Source: Imbricaverruca yamaguchii (taxonomy: Eukaryota > Arthropoda > Thecostraca > Neoverrucidae). From it: DNA of 64,000 nt. Of this stretch, positions 43,620-56,560 are shown piece by piece. Location of the stretch: positions 413,501 through 477,500 of the forward strand of contig JAOTOL010001458.1 in NCBI GenBank assembly GCA_034440575.1, in the 5' to 3' direction. Made by a program: the position numbers and the translations under genes. The notes below the pieces were generated by a model. The model was not told the origin of the DNA. It made no database searches and worked only from the letters and a program-made list of their open reading frames with translations. Position 1 is the first letter of the stretch. Each line of letters opens with the position of its first letter.

Positions 43620-44330
43620 GATGCAAGCACACTGAAAATCACTCCGGACCCGTTCCATTTTTGGGACCCATATGTTTTGTTCGGGGCTCTGCGGTCTTTG
43701 GGTTCCATAACTCTATTTTGAAACCTGCGGATCGATCATCAGCTCCGAATTGATATTCCGGTGTTCCTGGTTAGTTTGTCGGGGCCGTGGTTTAGTTCGT
43801 CGGTTCATGGTAGGATTTTGGTGACTCAGGATGTATTTTTTTCGTTAACAGCAGAGTGATTTTACGTGGTCCTGGCGCGTGTATTCCGAGTCTCGGCGCC
43901 ACTATTGGGTCCCCCATCTTTTGTTTGGGTGGGGTGGAACTGCACCCATTTTCCTACATCGGTACACTACTGGAATCACGCCGCTATTTGCTGGCCCCGG
44001 ACTGTTTTTGGACCCTCAAGTCGCCTTTGTGGCTTCGGTGTGACTTGAGAGCTCTGCTGCCTTTGATGGTCTCAGGTGCGTTTTTGAGGGTTCCCTTTGT
44101 TCCTTGGACGGCCCCGGTACGCTTTTGGACTTCCCGTGAACTTTTGTAGTCCCGCTGTGGTTATTTAGCTGCCTCAATATGATATTTTGTTGCTCCTGGC
44201 GTAAGATTTTAGGCCCCCGACGTGAATTTGTGGAGCTCCTGCGTGACATTTCATGCCCCGGCGCGATTTTTCCAAATCTCCACTTGGTTAACTGAGGGCT
44301 TCCGATGCACATTTTTGGGGTCCGACGAAA
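43620..44330. repeat. Strongly decayed minisatellite, ~30-45-bp unit
   Basis: Phrases such as GTTTTTGGACCC, GCGCGTGTATTCCGAG, GTGCGTTTTTGAGGG, ACGTGAATTTGTGG and GGCGCGATTTTTCC recur about 18 times. No two units are identical. It appears to be an old array that no longer homogenises. Confidence 0.7.
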
Positions 44331-44570
44331 ATGTGTGACAAATGCAGGGAGTATCCACTGCAACAGTACATGAAACATTAAAAACGAAGCACATATGCAC
44401 AATCGCAGTGTCCGACATGTGACAAAGGCAACAGGTATACGCCGTCACAGTACGCGACAAATGGTAAAATACAACAGGTATGCACCGCCAGGGTACGTCA
44501 CAAGTGACAAAATGCAACATGTATGCACTGTCACAGCACGTGAAATGTGACAAAGCAGCGTCTTTCCCTG
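44331..44570. repeat. Degenerate tandem repeat, ~50-60-bp unit
   Basis: GTGACAAATGCA, ACAGGTATGCACYG and GTCACAGTACGYG recur four to five times. It directly abuts the decayed array on its left. Confidence 0.8.
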
Positions 44571-44635
44571 TCGCATAGTGATGTGAACTTGGTCCATGCT
44601 GAGCCATTTGAAGCTCTGATCAGAACATTCCTCCC

Positions 44636-45175
44636 GCTACTGGTCACCCTCAAACAGACGCCAGACCGTCCTCCCACTAGTGGTCACCCCCAGACAGACT
44701 CAAGGCAGTCCTCCCACTACTGGTCACCCTCAGACAGACGCCAGACTGTCCTCCCACTACTGGTCACCCTCAGACAGACTGATGGCAGGCCACCCGCTAC
44801 TGGTTACCCTCAGACAGACACGTGTCAGTCCTCCCACTACTGGTTACCCTCAGACAGACGCCAGACTGTCCTCCCACTAGTGGTCACCCTCAGACAGATT
44901 GATGGCAGCCCACCCGCTACTGGTTGCCCTCAGAGAGACACCAGACAGTCCTCCCGCTGCTGGTTACCCTCAGACAGACTCAAGGCAGTCCTCCCACTAC
45001 TAACCACCCTCAGACAGACTCAAGGCAGTCCTCCCACTACTGGTGGGACTCAGACAGACTCAAGGCAGTCCCCGCTACCGATCACCCTCAGGTAGACTCA
45101 CGACAGTCCCCATCCCCGCTCCTGGTCACCCTCAGACATCTCAGATAAACCCTCTCGTTACTGGTCACCGTCAGA
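44636..45175. repeat. Minisatellite, ~40-bp unit, about 13 copies
   Basis: TACTGGTCACCCTCAGACAG followed by ACGCCAGACTGTCCTCCCAC. Degenerate at the right end. The 182-codon ORF 44547-45095 is array-derived. Confidence 0.95.
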
Positions 45176-45229
45176 CAGACGAGTGGACGCAATCGCTCAC
45201 CACCTTGCAGCAACTCCCAGCTCGACTCA

Positions 45230-45830
45230 GCGCAGCTCCGCGGCGGAGCTGACCCAGCTCCGGGCGCTGCTCCCGACCGACGGCCGAACAGGCGCACCGA
45301 CGCCGCGTCTGGCCCGCGGATGACCTGACCGCGTCCTCGGGTCGCCCTGCAGCGCGTCGGCATGCCACGGCCGGGCGAGCGGTCATCCGTATTGTTGCCG
45401 GCCGTCGTCGGCCGGCCATTAACCTCGCTCTCGTCAGTGCGGCCGCTGCGGCGTACACGTGTTTAGACTGGCCGGGCGCGTTTACATTCGCATGCGGGCA
45501 CCCGCCGGGCGGCAAATAAACCGCGCGCGGCGACCGGGCGCGAGCGCCGGCTAGCGTGGCCCGGGTTTAATGAGGCGTCTGGCAGTTTGGGTCATGCGGC
45601 CGGCGTTATTCGCGACTTTGATGGACTGGACGGGCGCATGTTGTGCAAATAAATCGCCGCCGACGTGGCGGTGACATCAGCGCGCGGTCCAGACGGCTGC
45701 CGCCGACAGGCCTGGCCCGGCGGGTGCACGGGTCATCCGTCCGCTGCTCGGAGCTGTCTCAACAACCAGCGACACTCCGTCCGGCCTCTCTCACCCGCTG
45801 GCGGTGTGACGTGTGTCCCGGTCGTGTGTG
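45230..45830. other. CpG-rich block with AAATAAA motifs
   Basis: A large GC-rich block. GGCAAATAAACCGCGCGCGG (near 45510) and GTGCAAATAAATCGCCGCCG (near 45643) place the same AAATAAA core between CpG-rich flanks. No coding domain is recognised. Confidence 0.5.
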
Positions 45831-46490
45831 ACAATACGTCGGCTGTCCCTGGCTCTGTGTGACAGGGTGTCAGTCGACCCCGAGCCTGTGTGAAAGTATG
45901 TCAGCTGTCCGTGGCTCTGTGTGACAGTGGCACCTGTTTCGGCCCTGTACGGCAGGGCATGAGCTTTCCGGCCCTGGATTACATGTCAGCTGTCCCGGCC
46001 CTATGTGACAAGATGTCAGTTGTTTCCTTCCTGTATGTCAAGGTATTAGCTATCCCAGCGCTGCGTGACAATATGTCAATTGTCTCGGCGTTGTGTAACG
46101 ATGTGTAAGTTGTCCCGGACCTGTGTGACATTATGTCATTTGTATCGGCCCTGTGTAACTAGTGTCAGCTGTCCGGCCCTGTGTGACAGTGTGACATCTG
46201 TACCGGCCCTGTGTGACATCTGTCCCGGCCCTGTGTGACAGTGTGACATCTGTACCGGCCCTGTGTGAGACCTGTCCCGGCCCTGTGTGACAGTGTGACA
46301 TCTGTACCGGCCCTGTGTGACAGTGTCACACTGTCATCTGTCCCTGTCCTGTGCGACAGTGTCACACTGTCATCTGTCCCGGTCCAGTATGACAGTGTGA
46401 CATCTGTCCCGGCCCTGTGTGACGGTGCGACATCTGTCCCGGCCCTGTGTGACATCTGTCCCGGCCCTGTGTGACAACATGTCAGCCGTG
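45831..46490. repeat. Minisatellite, ~30-bp unit
   Basis: GTGTGACAGTGTGACATCTG and TCCCGGCCCT recur in variable order, about 20 units. The left half is degenerate (GTCAGCTGTCCCGGCCCTGT forms) and the right half is regular. Confidence 0.93.
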
Positions 46491-46756
46491 CAGACCCGGC
46501 TCGGCCGTGCACCTCCTCTGGGACCTGTCCGGTCCGTTTCTGGGACACGTCACCTTCCCGGAGCAGGAACACAGCCTGTCTGGTGATGCTGGCCGCCTGA
46601 ACGTGCGTGCACGGCGTCGGGCGACGTGTACAAGCTCCGACATGTGTATACACAGACTGACATTTGCCGACGCCTCTTCACCGCAGTAATATCGTACCCG
46701 CATGTGCGTGTGGAGGGTGGTGGTGGCTCGTGCGCACAGGCGAGGACCTGATCGCA

Positions 46757-46757
<1 letters not shown>
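46491..46757. other. Unique sequence, no gene seen
   Basis: Nothing recognised. Confidence 0.45.
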
Positions 46758-46830
<73 letters not shown>

Positions 46831-46854
46831 TGTGTGTGTGTGTGTGTATATATA

Positions 46855-46940
<86 letters not shown>
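46758..46940. repeat. Compound (AT)n(GT)n(AT)n microsatellite
   Basis: Two AT runs (46758-46828 and 46860-46940) are separated by a GT run and TATACATGCC. Confidence 0.97.
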
Positions 46941-46943
<3 letters not shown>

Positions 46944-47220
46944 GCACGTCAGTGATGGGCAGCTAACCTACAAGTGAGATAGATGTGTGTGACGCTGCAT
47001 TATCTCGTCGCAATTTCTGTGAGGGGCCTTCTCAAGTCAGCGTCCGGACCACACAGCAGCCGGAAACTTTTTAGCCCCCCCCGTCTCCTGCTGTTTCCGT
47101 AACTACCCAGCTGATTATGTAAAAGAACGTGCCACCTTGGATCGGTTGGATTCAGCTCTGGCCTGCTTTGTTCTCCCCTGTCTTGGCAAGACCGGGTTCG
47201 ACCCGCTTCACGCGCTCGCA
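46941..47220. other. Unique sequence, no gene seen
   Basis: A lone B-box-like GGGTTCGACCC occurs at about 47194 without an A box at the right distance. No tRNA is called. Confidence 0.4.
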
Positions 47221-47277
47221 TTTAATCCTCGGCTGGGAGGGTCAGTTGGCAACTGGACTTGCCAGCCGAGGATTAAA
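47221..47277. repeat. Perfect 16-bp stem hairpin with nested inner hairpin
   Basis: TTTAATCCTCGGCTGG (47221-47236) is exactly complementary to 47262-47277. The 25-base spacer contains its own small hairpin, CAGTTGGCAACTG. GC-rich sequence follows. It could be a transposon terminus or a structured RNA; no second copy is seen. Confidence 0.85.
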
Positions 47278-47877
<600 letters not shown>

Positions 47878-48036
47878 TATCCATATCTGTATTGGCCTCT
47901 GGCGGTATATGTCATATGCGAGTTTCCGCTTGTGGATCGATACGTCCATCTGCCTGCCCATCTCTGTCGATTGCTCACACACCTGAACGTGTATGTATGC
48001 ATCCATGCACTGTCGCATGTCTAGGTGTAGGCATGC

Positions 48037-48250
<214 letters not shown>

Positions 48251-50208
48251 ATATTTGCGTGCCTGCCTGTGCGGCCGGCCGCGTCGGACCATATCGCTGA
48301 CAACTGCGCTCCGTCGCCGAGGTCCTGACCTGGCAGACAAGACGCCAGTTTATCTGATAGTGACAAGCTCAGCCGAGCTGTTTCAGAGCTGTCAGAGCCT
48401 CTCAGAGCTGTCGCATGGCTGTCAGAGTTGTGATTCAAGGTCAACAACACCCCCTTCCAACGCACTCTACCACGTCAGATCTCACGACCCGAAAGTACAT
48501 CGATTCCCTTTTCTTCTCGCTCGGCGACCGGTTGAAGTGTCATTGTGAACCGCTGCGTACGAATGAGCCATGAGTGTAGTTCGGGGCAGTGAGCGGTGGA
48601 CTGTGCACATACATCACTCAATCCCGCACACCCGCTGTTCCAACTATCACGGCGGCATCGATGGGTGGGGGGGGCGGTAGCGGCGGGTGCCGCCCGTCAG
48701 TATGCCGCCTTGACGCGACCGTCCGTCAGCGTGGTGGCTTTGTATGACTACTTCCGTGATAACAAGGCGGGATTTGCTGTCGATTCCAGTGCTCAGCTTG
48801 ATCACAACCGGCTGACTTGGTTTGTTGTCGAGAATTGTCGAGATGCTGATCTGGGTGCTGACTTTTCCGAGGCGATCAAGTGCGGACGATGTGGTGTATC
48901 GACTGCGCTCACCGGCTCAGGAGCGATTTTTCCGCATCCGCATGCATAAATTGCTGTGTCATGAACAAAATAAAATGGAATAATTGTTTATTGTCATGTC
49001 ACATCTTGGGACCATCTCAGATGATACTCTGGGGTACCTGGGGTAAGTTGTTTGCCAACCAATGTCGAACTTGCGGTTTGGAAGTAAAAGAAACAAACTC
49101 ATGGGTTTCATTATTTTCGAATACTACTTCGATTGAATTGAAAACAACTAGTCCAGGAAGCGTGATGTCTCCTAAAGTGATATCTGTTTTAATTATCGAA
49201 GTAAATGTTTTATCAGTGTGAAGACTCCGATACTGTTCATCATCCAGCTGTCAACTGCCAGTCGTCCTGTCATCTGTGTATGAGACCCTGCAATAGGTTG
49301 CGGCTGGAAGCTTGCTCATTCTTTGTAGTTTTTATCCTCGCATCACTACTGGATATATTTGGTAAACAAATCACACATGATTCCAAATTAGTGATGCTGG
49401 TAGCAGATTTGATAGCAGCAGCTGAAATCCACCAAGACAATGAGCCTCATATTAGCTGTCCATACTGAATTAATTAACCACTGAGCCCTGAAGTAATGCA
49501 ATGGCTTATGACCTACCATTCATGAACTGGATAATTAATCACCTGACTGATGCTGAAGCATTATTCACATATCTTGAATAACGATAATGACGTGTTCTAG
49601 GTCAACCATGCCATGCAACGCCTCCATATCACCATGCCTACCAATTGTTGATCCCCTTCTCTACCCTGAGAAAGCTTCATGAAATTACACCAACATGTCT
49701 GTGATATTCTACATAAAAAATAAACCCAAAACTATTGTTGTCCATCTAAAATCCTGTTGCTCGTGCAACCGTTCAATTTGCTATTTCCCAGTCTTCCCAT
49801 TCATCATTCATTCCTATTGTGTTCATCCATATATTACAGCAGTTGCAGAACTGCCTATTAGTTGATTACATGCCATGCCTGTAAAAGAAAACAGATGTTA
49901 GGGTTGGTTAAGTTAGGTTTGGTTACACCGTTGGGTTGGAATTTCGAAGTGAAACAAAATTGTTCGACAGTTTCCTGTTCTAACGCATCCATTTAAATAT
50001 TGTTAGTTCCCTGGTGCGAATGGAAATCGCGGCTGACTTGCGCGGGTATACCATCAAATTGACATACCTGTTTATTCCGTGACCGATGTTGTACCATGGA
50101 CACAACTGCGAACCTTGCGAGCGAGTGCATACCGAACACAACTGATAATTCCGTAAGGAATGATCTACCATGAATGCAACTGTTAATTTCATGAGCGATT
50201 GTATAATA
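48251..50208. other. Mostly unique sequence, no gene recognised
   Basis: Short CAGAGCTGT repeats occur at 48365-48425. The ORF 48596-48949 (117 codons) is not repeat-derived in its second half but matches nothing I recognise. An 'ACCATGRACACAAC' phrase recurs at 50090-50180. Confidence 0.35.
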
Positions 50209-50212
50209 TTAA
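50209..50212. repeat. TTAA target site, left of family C copy 2
   Basis: TTAA precedes CCCGCGCCGTCTC and is repeated at 51009-51012. Confidence 0.88.
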
Positions 50213-51008
50213 CCCGCGCCGTCTCTCCGGTCAGATCATCACACCCCGTCTCGGGGGGGGGGTGCATAGTAACGATAGTAACGAAAGAGGTGTCATCGGA
50301 AAGCGCTCGACGAGTAGGGTCCGGATCCCCACCCCCAAAAAAAATTTCCCCACAAAAGTGGCGTTACCAGGGGGCTCGATATTCACGATTTTCCACGACT
50401 TACATTATCTTTTTAGCTCTGGGGAGTTCATTTTGGGGATATATGAGAAAAAAAAATTATTTGGGATCAGAAAAAGACAGTGAAATCCACCAGTGTCATA
50501 TAATTTTTTGCCCATCCCAAAAAATGAAATTTCAAATTTTTTTTTTTCTCAAGTGTTCTTTAATTTTAGTTTTCCAATGCGTAGAGGAGACCGAGAAGCA
50601 TTGTTGGAAGTCAACTTGCCCTCATAAAAAATTTTTTACTTTAGCGAGAATCTTCTATTTGACCTACAATTAGCAAGAATGCAAAATTTATATGTAGCAA
50701 AAACAAAAAAAAGGAAAAATTCCACTTGTACGTTTTGTTGCATCCATAAGGATAAGGAAACGCTGAAAGTTTCATTAACATGTCTGTATCAGTTAAAGCG
50801 TGACGACTGGTTGAACTTTTTGGAGGTGACCTCACTTGACCTTGACTAACTCGTTGACCCTAGATGATCTGTCTTTTGTTTTGATGAAATTGATGTGGAA
50901 AAAGGTATGACAAATTTGGGCGCGCTGCCGCACGCCGTTCGTCCACTATCCGCGACAAACCTGAGGGGGCGGTTGAAGACCCCCGCCCCCCCCCCCGAGA
51001 CGGGAGGG
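50213..51008 (-). mobile_element. piggyBac-like MITE, family C copy 2 (796 bp, inverse orientation)
   Basis: Termini are CCCGCGCCGTCTC and the complement of CCCTCCCGTCTC, with TTAA on both sides. Relative to 29361-30195 it is reversed: CCGGTCAGATC, GGTGTCATCGGAAAGC, CGACGAGTAGGGTC and TTCGTCCACTATC are complements of phrases there. It has C/G-run hairpins near both ends and no transposase ORF. One end gives ~12 nt of terminal inverted repeat. Confidence 0.88.
50827..50870 (-). promoter_or_regulatory. DR4-N12-DR4 half-site cluster in family C copy 2
   Basis: Read on the minus strand: AGATCA-N4-GGGTCA-N12-AGGTCA-N4-AGGTCA. On the plus strand the perfect DR4 is TGACCT (50827) and TGACCT (50837). 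The layout and spacing are identical to 29503-29546, and the innermost DR4 is perfect here. Confidence 0.62.
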
Positions 51009-51012
51009 TTAA
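51009..51012. repeat. TTAA target site, right of family C copy 2
   Basis: TTAA follows CGGGAGGG. Confidence 0.88.
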
Positions 51013-51039
51013 CACAACTCTTAACACCACGAACGATGG

Positions 51040-51450
51040 CACACCATGAACGTAACTATTAATACCTGCACAGCACCATCGTGTTGATGCTCAGCTGGTA
51101 ACGCCAACACATCACCATTGTGTGGATGTTCAGCTGTTAACATCTGCACATCAACATAGTGTTGTTGCACAGCTGTTCATGCCTAAACAACACCCTTGTG
51201 TTGATGCTCAGATGTTATCGTCTGCGCTGCAATATTGTGTTGATGCACAGCACCATTGTATAGATGTTCAGCTGTTAATATCTGCACATCACCACTGTGT
51301 TGTTGCACAGCTGTTCATGCCTAAACAGCACCCTTGTGTTGATGCTCAGATGTTATCGTCTGCGCGGCACTATTGTGTTGATGCACAGCACCATTGTGTT
51401 GATGTACAGCTGTTAATGCATACACAGCACACTTGCGCTAATGTTCAACT
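51040..51450. repeat. Minisatellite, ~36-48-bp units in a 138-bp higher-order repeat
   Basis: Basic phrases are GTGTTGATGCTCAGATGTTA, TCTGCACATCACCATTGTGT and TGCACAGCTGTTCATGCC. The block starting ATGCCTAAACARCACCCTTG occurs at 51179 and again at 51317, exactly 138 bp apart. Confidence 0.92.
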
Positions 51451-52723
51451 GTGCATTGCGGCGTTCACCAGTAATGACTAAAGCAAACACAGTCTCTGTG
51501 ATGGCGGCTGGGCACATTTGGACGGGGCCTGGGGCAGACGAGAGCACTGTCTGGCGACGGCACACGCCCCCTCCCCCACCCCCACCCCCACCACCCCCAC
51601 CACACTCCCGTGTGACCGTGATCGGGTCGGATATTCGGCTGGTCAGATTCGCAAACAGAAATCACTGGCCGGATTGGAACGATACAAAGACAATCGACAT
51701 CCCATCGTCGTGCGGCCTTGGGAAATATAATGCTGTTCTGTTGAGCTAAAACGCAAGGCCACGGGCTTACATCAAACACCTAGCTTTCCTGACCACTGTG
51801 CTGGTAGCACGGACGGGGTGGATGACTTTTAGAGCCGAGCCGAATCACGGAGTTCATTTGCGCCGCCCTTGAAGCGAGTGCCTTTTTTAGCAGTGGTAGC
51901 ATGGAATACAACAGCACGGCGTAGGTCTGTAGAAATGGTGAAATTGAGTCACGTTTGCGGTATGTGGAGCTGCTACTTGGCCGCCGCCGATCTCATGAGC
52001 AGGCGCCCAGGCGATGCCGATGATGATGATCATGATGATGATGATGCCGACGACCACGCCTCCGCTGCGGTCGTCGCCGCAGCCGCCGCTGCAGTTCACC
52101 TGCCCGACCTCCAGCGTGTGTCGATAACTCACGACCTCCGAAGGAACGTAACTTTGTAGGGTGACAGTTTTATTAATCTGCCATCGGGCCATGATTATGC
52201 ATCAATAATAATACATTGTCTTCGAAGTTAAACTGTTGGTAATGATCACGCGTATGTCTTCATCAAGGCTATTACCAAGCGATTGATGTGATTGTGGCTT
52301 CATATTTGCCCGACGTTGGGCGACCCAGAATCTTACGTCAATGTCTGCATACTTTATGCAAGAAAAGAGCCGAAGTAGCAATTGCTCGAAATTTTTATCG
52401 GCGTGAGAGACGTCGACACAATTTACTTGGGATGCGAAACGTTTCCTCCTCTCCCACCCCGACCCCCGCCCCCACCCCCACCCCCACCACACAGTCAATG
52501 GTAGATTCAATGCTTGACACGTGCCGACCTATGAGTGTGCGTGTGTGCGTCTGTACGTTTTTATCTGTACGCACGTGTCGCGCGCGTGGAAGGAAATTTA
52601 CACGGACTGTGGTTGGCATTAGTAAGTGCAAAATTGTCATCACCGACAAACGACATGTTGTCAACCCTCCCGGCGCGACAAGGGGTGGGAGGGGACAGTA
52701 GGGGCCCCACCCTTAGCGTTTCT
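51451..52723. other. Unique sequence with two C-rich tracts and a GAT run
   Basis: CCCCCACCCCCACC-type tracts lie at about 51567-51604 and 52447-52489 (G-quadruplex potential on the minus strand). An imperfect (GAT)n run lies at 52011-52046. ORFs of 137 codons or less are not recognised. Confidence 0.5.
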
Positions 52724-52852
52724 AAACAGAGAGGGAGAGAGCGAGAGAGAAAGAAAGCGAGAGACAGATAGAGAGAAAGAGAGAGAGAGGGAGTGATAGA
52801 ATAAGAAAGAGAGAGAGAAAGAAAGAGAGAGAGAGAAAGAAAGAGAGAGAAT

Positions 52853-52895
<43 letters not shown>

Positions 52896-52926
52896 GGGGA
52901 GAAAGGGCGGGAGAGAGAAAGAGAGC
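52724..52926. repeat. Imperfect (GA)n tract, ~200 bp
   Basis: GA-rich with GAAAGAAA and GGGAG interruptions. Accounts for poly-SL ORFs. Confidence 0.96.
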
Positions 52927-53249
52927 TAAATAAAAATAACCAAAACCATCGTCTTGCAAATGGCGAGATCTCGTGATTAGCTATTAGCGAGTTGCATCCT
53001 TTGGTTGCTTATGACCACCCTGGTCGGCATATAATACATATTTCACAAAAGTTGAAAATTGTTGCGCTTAGTAGCTCTCCCTTTGTGAAATGAACAAACG
53101 GTGAGACATTGAAATGCTCAACATGACATTTTGTTCTCCATGTCTCGGTATCGTACCGATGTGCTATATGCTATATTTCCACCAGTTCATTCAAAGTTGA
53201 GGTTGGAGACTTCCGACATAGTTCCCGATATAGCCCCCAATCCCTGGAC
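52927..53249. other. Unique sequence, no gene seen
   Basis: Nothing recognised. Confidence 0.45.
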
Positions 53250-53480
53250 ATAGCCCATGAAATCGGCAATGAACTCAGTATACCGACAAGTTGTTTCAGT
53301 TGGCCCCACCCAACAATTCCCTATGAATTCAGTATTGTGCCGCGAGCAGGCGGCGAGTCGTTTCAGTCGGCACAGCCCAACAATTTCCCGACGAACTCAG
53401 CATAATACGGGCGGTCCGCGAGATATTTCAGCTGCTATCGGCCGACAACTTCCCGACGCTCTCGGCACAAGTCGCGCCTG
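53250..53480. repeat. Degenerate tandem repeat, ~65-bp unit, three to four copies
   Basis: GTYGTTTCAGTYGGC, CCCAACAATTTCCC and GACGAACTCAG recur in order. GC content rises toward the right. Confidence 0.75.
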
Positions 53481-54195
53481 GACATGGTGTGCTGCGCCGA
53501 CACTGACTTGTGGCCAGTCGGGAGCGTCACGGCCGTTCTCTCTGTGGTGTACCATACGGCGGAGCGGCTCGGTCCATAACACCCCGACACTGCTGACTAA
53601 ATAAATCGAGACGCGGGTGGTCCCTGGCCTGACTGATCCAGGCTTCGAGTGGCGTCGAGACATGCTCAGTGGGGAGGGGTGGGGCGCTGAATGGCGCTGG
53701 GACGTGTTCGGTTGGATGGAGGCCTCTGAGAGGCGCTGAGACGTGCTCAGCTGGGTTGAGCAGCGTGCCGATGCAACTTGCTGTTCACTTCTCCACCTGC
53801 AATGGCTGAAATAAGGTGCTGCAGGTTTCTCTTCAGACCGCGCCGACTATTTTATGTTCCGTGATCCACCAGGTGCAAGTGGAGATAAAGTGTTTACTGC
53901 TCGTGCATGGAAGGAATGGCATGGAAGGTCATGACCGTTTCCATCTCGTAATGTAGCAGAAATAGTAACTCATCGTAGCTTTTGTCGCAAGCGTGCGCTC
54001 TTTTCACGATCACCCTTCCTACAAATGGAAGTGGAGGACATACTCCAACACTCTCTCACTATCGAAAAGCCAAAAGCGGTAAGTCCAATGCCAGAACAGT
54101 GCTTAATACCAACGAGAAAGGTTGTCAGAAGTGTGACATCAATCAGACCACATGGCACATCAGGATTCGCCGAGCCGTTCTGGCCTGGCCAAGGG
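53481..54195. other. Mixed unique sequence, short GC-rich repeats at left
   Basis: GGCGCTGAGACGTGCTCAG-like phrases recur at 53640-53755 at about 50-bp spacing. No gene is recognised. Confidence 0.45.
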
Positions 54196-54490
54196 ACGCT
54201 CAGTACACAGCCAAGGTACTCTTAGTGCACGACCACTTGACGCTCAGTACACAGCCAAGGTACTCTTAGTACAAGGTCAAGTGACGCTCAGTACAAGGCC
54301 AAGTGACGCTTAGTACACGGCCAACTGACGCTCAATACACGGCCAAATGACGCCCAATACGAAGTGGCGCTCAGTACAAGGTCAAGTGACGCTCAGTACA
54401 AGGTCAAGTGACGATCAATACAAGGTCAAGTGACGATCAATACAAGGTCAAGTGACGCTCATTGCAAGGCCAACTGACGCTCAGTACGCG
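54196..54490. repeat. Minisatellite, 22-bp unit
   Basis: CAAGGTCAAGTGACGCTCAG plus TA, about 12 units with CACGGCCAACTGACGC variants on the left. AGGTCA-AGTG begins each regular unit, resembling the first half of the DR4 in the transposons. Confidence 0.93.
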
Positions 54491-56159
54491 CTGAGTCCAC
54501 GCTGCAACTACTAATCATGTTGAGTCCCGCGCCGTCGTGTCTATTGCGAACTCATGCTCAGCGGCATGTCTGCAGTGCATCAGACTGGATGGGGGCAGTC
54601 CGTTAGGAATGGCAAAGACATAGGAATCGTTGAAGTTCAGGTCTCTTTGTTCAAAGCAGGATCACTTCAATCTCTATGACTCCTAAAACAAATAGGGCTT
54701 ATTCATGAGGGCAATCTGTGAACCGAATTAAGTTTTCCCTCCTCATGCCAACCCGTGAATTTCGATGCAGGGGTTAAACATCACTCCGGTATTTTGGATG
54801 CAAGGCTTGCTTTGTAGCCCTGCCTACGCGTCTGATATGTAACTTGATATTATAAGCATTATCTAGAAGGCCGACCTTTTCATGATCAGCCGAATGAACC
54901 TGAGTACCTACCACCATCCATTATTTGTTTTTACAAGTTGATAATTTACATCACGATGCAGCATAGTTTCGTGCAGGGTGTTTTCATATGAGGTAGCAGC
55001 TGGCCAAAAGTTATGACTGTTTATGGCCAGGGAACCACACACGAGGGATTTTGTCCACTGTATATGAGCCACTTCGAAATAAACTACGCCCCTCCCCCAT
55101 GTGTTAGATCCAACATCACTGGTTTAGTGCTCCTCCCCGGTTCAGATTTAATCATCGTAGTGCGACTTATATTCCTGCATCATTCCGTACAGCGTGGGTG
55201 TCAATTTGCCACATCTCCTCACCAACTTTAGTTCAACACTAGACAAAAAATACAGCAAATGGCATCACGTAGCTCATTCTGGATCCTTCTGAGCTACTCG
55301 GAACATGGTTGTCTACCTAGCTTTTGGTTGACATTTCAGGTCAAGTCCAATAGGTCAACGTCAACAGGACTGCGGTCAGTGATCCTGTTGTCGCCGAAGT
55401 TGTCAGACGCTGGTAGTGAAGCAGCTGTGATTTCGTCCTGTAGCATGGATTTAATTGGACATGCTAGCTGAAGTATAACACCTGAAGTCTAACATCGTGG
55501 CATGTTAAAGTCGTTGATTATGTCAATGTTAAATACAAGGAAATGCTGATGAACTGCTGGAGATGGCCAATTTCTAAGCAGGCTCCTCACATGAAAAAGG
55601 AAGATAATGAGCTGCATCGAAGCGAAACAAAAGGCGGTTTGCCCTTCTTAAGAACCTTGAGAAAAATCAGGTATTTTGATATCACACTTCATGACCCTCC
55701 TTGCAGTAACCGTGATTACCTACTGAAAATTGTCCCAGTATACCTGAAAATCACCCCAGTATATTTGAAGACTGCCATAGTATGCCTGATTTAGCTTCCT
55801 TGCACCGCAGTTATCCATATGTTAGCCCCGGAATACTTGTACTCGCGGCGTATATCGGATCATATGTCAGTGATGGGTCCTGATATTTGCTTGCAAATTT
55901 AACCACTATTGGAAGACTTTCTTCACCATTGCATGCATTCCCTTTTTTAATAACACTTAGCGGCACAATTATGCAGAAATATTCAGTTTATCCATCCGTT
56001 TAGCCTGGTTACATCATCTGAGATCACTTCTCTATTCATTCTATTTCTGTCTTAACGTACACCTTTACCTTACTTACTTTTATAACTTTCCGAACTTTGT
56101 AATGGTAAACATTTTACTGCAACTCTACATACGGCATTGGAACTAAATTGTCACGGCTG
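54491..56159. other. Mostly unique sequence, no gene recognised
   Basis: Three degenerate ~25-bp copies of CTGAAAATYRYCCCAGTATA lie at 55720-55795. Nothing else is recognised. Confidence 0.45.
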
Positions 56160-56560
56160 CTATATCTGCCTATTTCATCGTCTAGTGAGACGCCTACATG
56201 GCAGCCTACATCGCAGCGTACATGTCTGCCTACATCACAGCCTAGTGAGACGCCTACATGGCTGCCTACATGACTGCGTACATGTCTGCCTACTTCACAG
56301 CCCCCAAGTGAGGACACTACATGGCTGCTTACATGACTGCGCACATGTCTACCGAAATCACCGCCTAGTGAGACGCCTACATGGCTGCCTGCATGACTGT
56401 GTACATGTCTACACACGCTACCGCCTAGTGAGACGCCTACGTGGCTGCATACATGACTACGCACATGTACGCCTACTTCACCGTCCAGTGGGCAGCCTAC
56501 ATGACTGCCCACATGACTGGGCACATGTTTGCCTGCATCACGGCCTCGTGAGACGCCCGC
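56160..56560. repeat. Minisatellite, 60-bp unit, about seven copies
   Basis: GTGAGACGCCTACATGGCTG, CCTACATGACTGCGTACATG and TCTGCCTACTTCACAGCCTA. GTGAGA landmarks are 60 or 63 bp apart, all multiples of 3, which keeps ORFs open on both strands (136 and 178 codons). Confidence 0.94.

Noticed and set aside
47190..47215. tRNA suggested by GGGTTCGACCC
   Set aside because: No A box at the right distance and no cloverleaf pairing.
48596..48949. 117-codon ORF with plausible amino-acid composition
   Set aside because: No recognised family and no visible splice-site context that would support an exon; kept only as a note.
49895..49925. Telomere-like GTTAGGGTTGG phrase
   Set aside because: Only one or two imperfect units; not an array.
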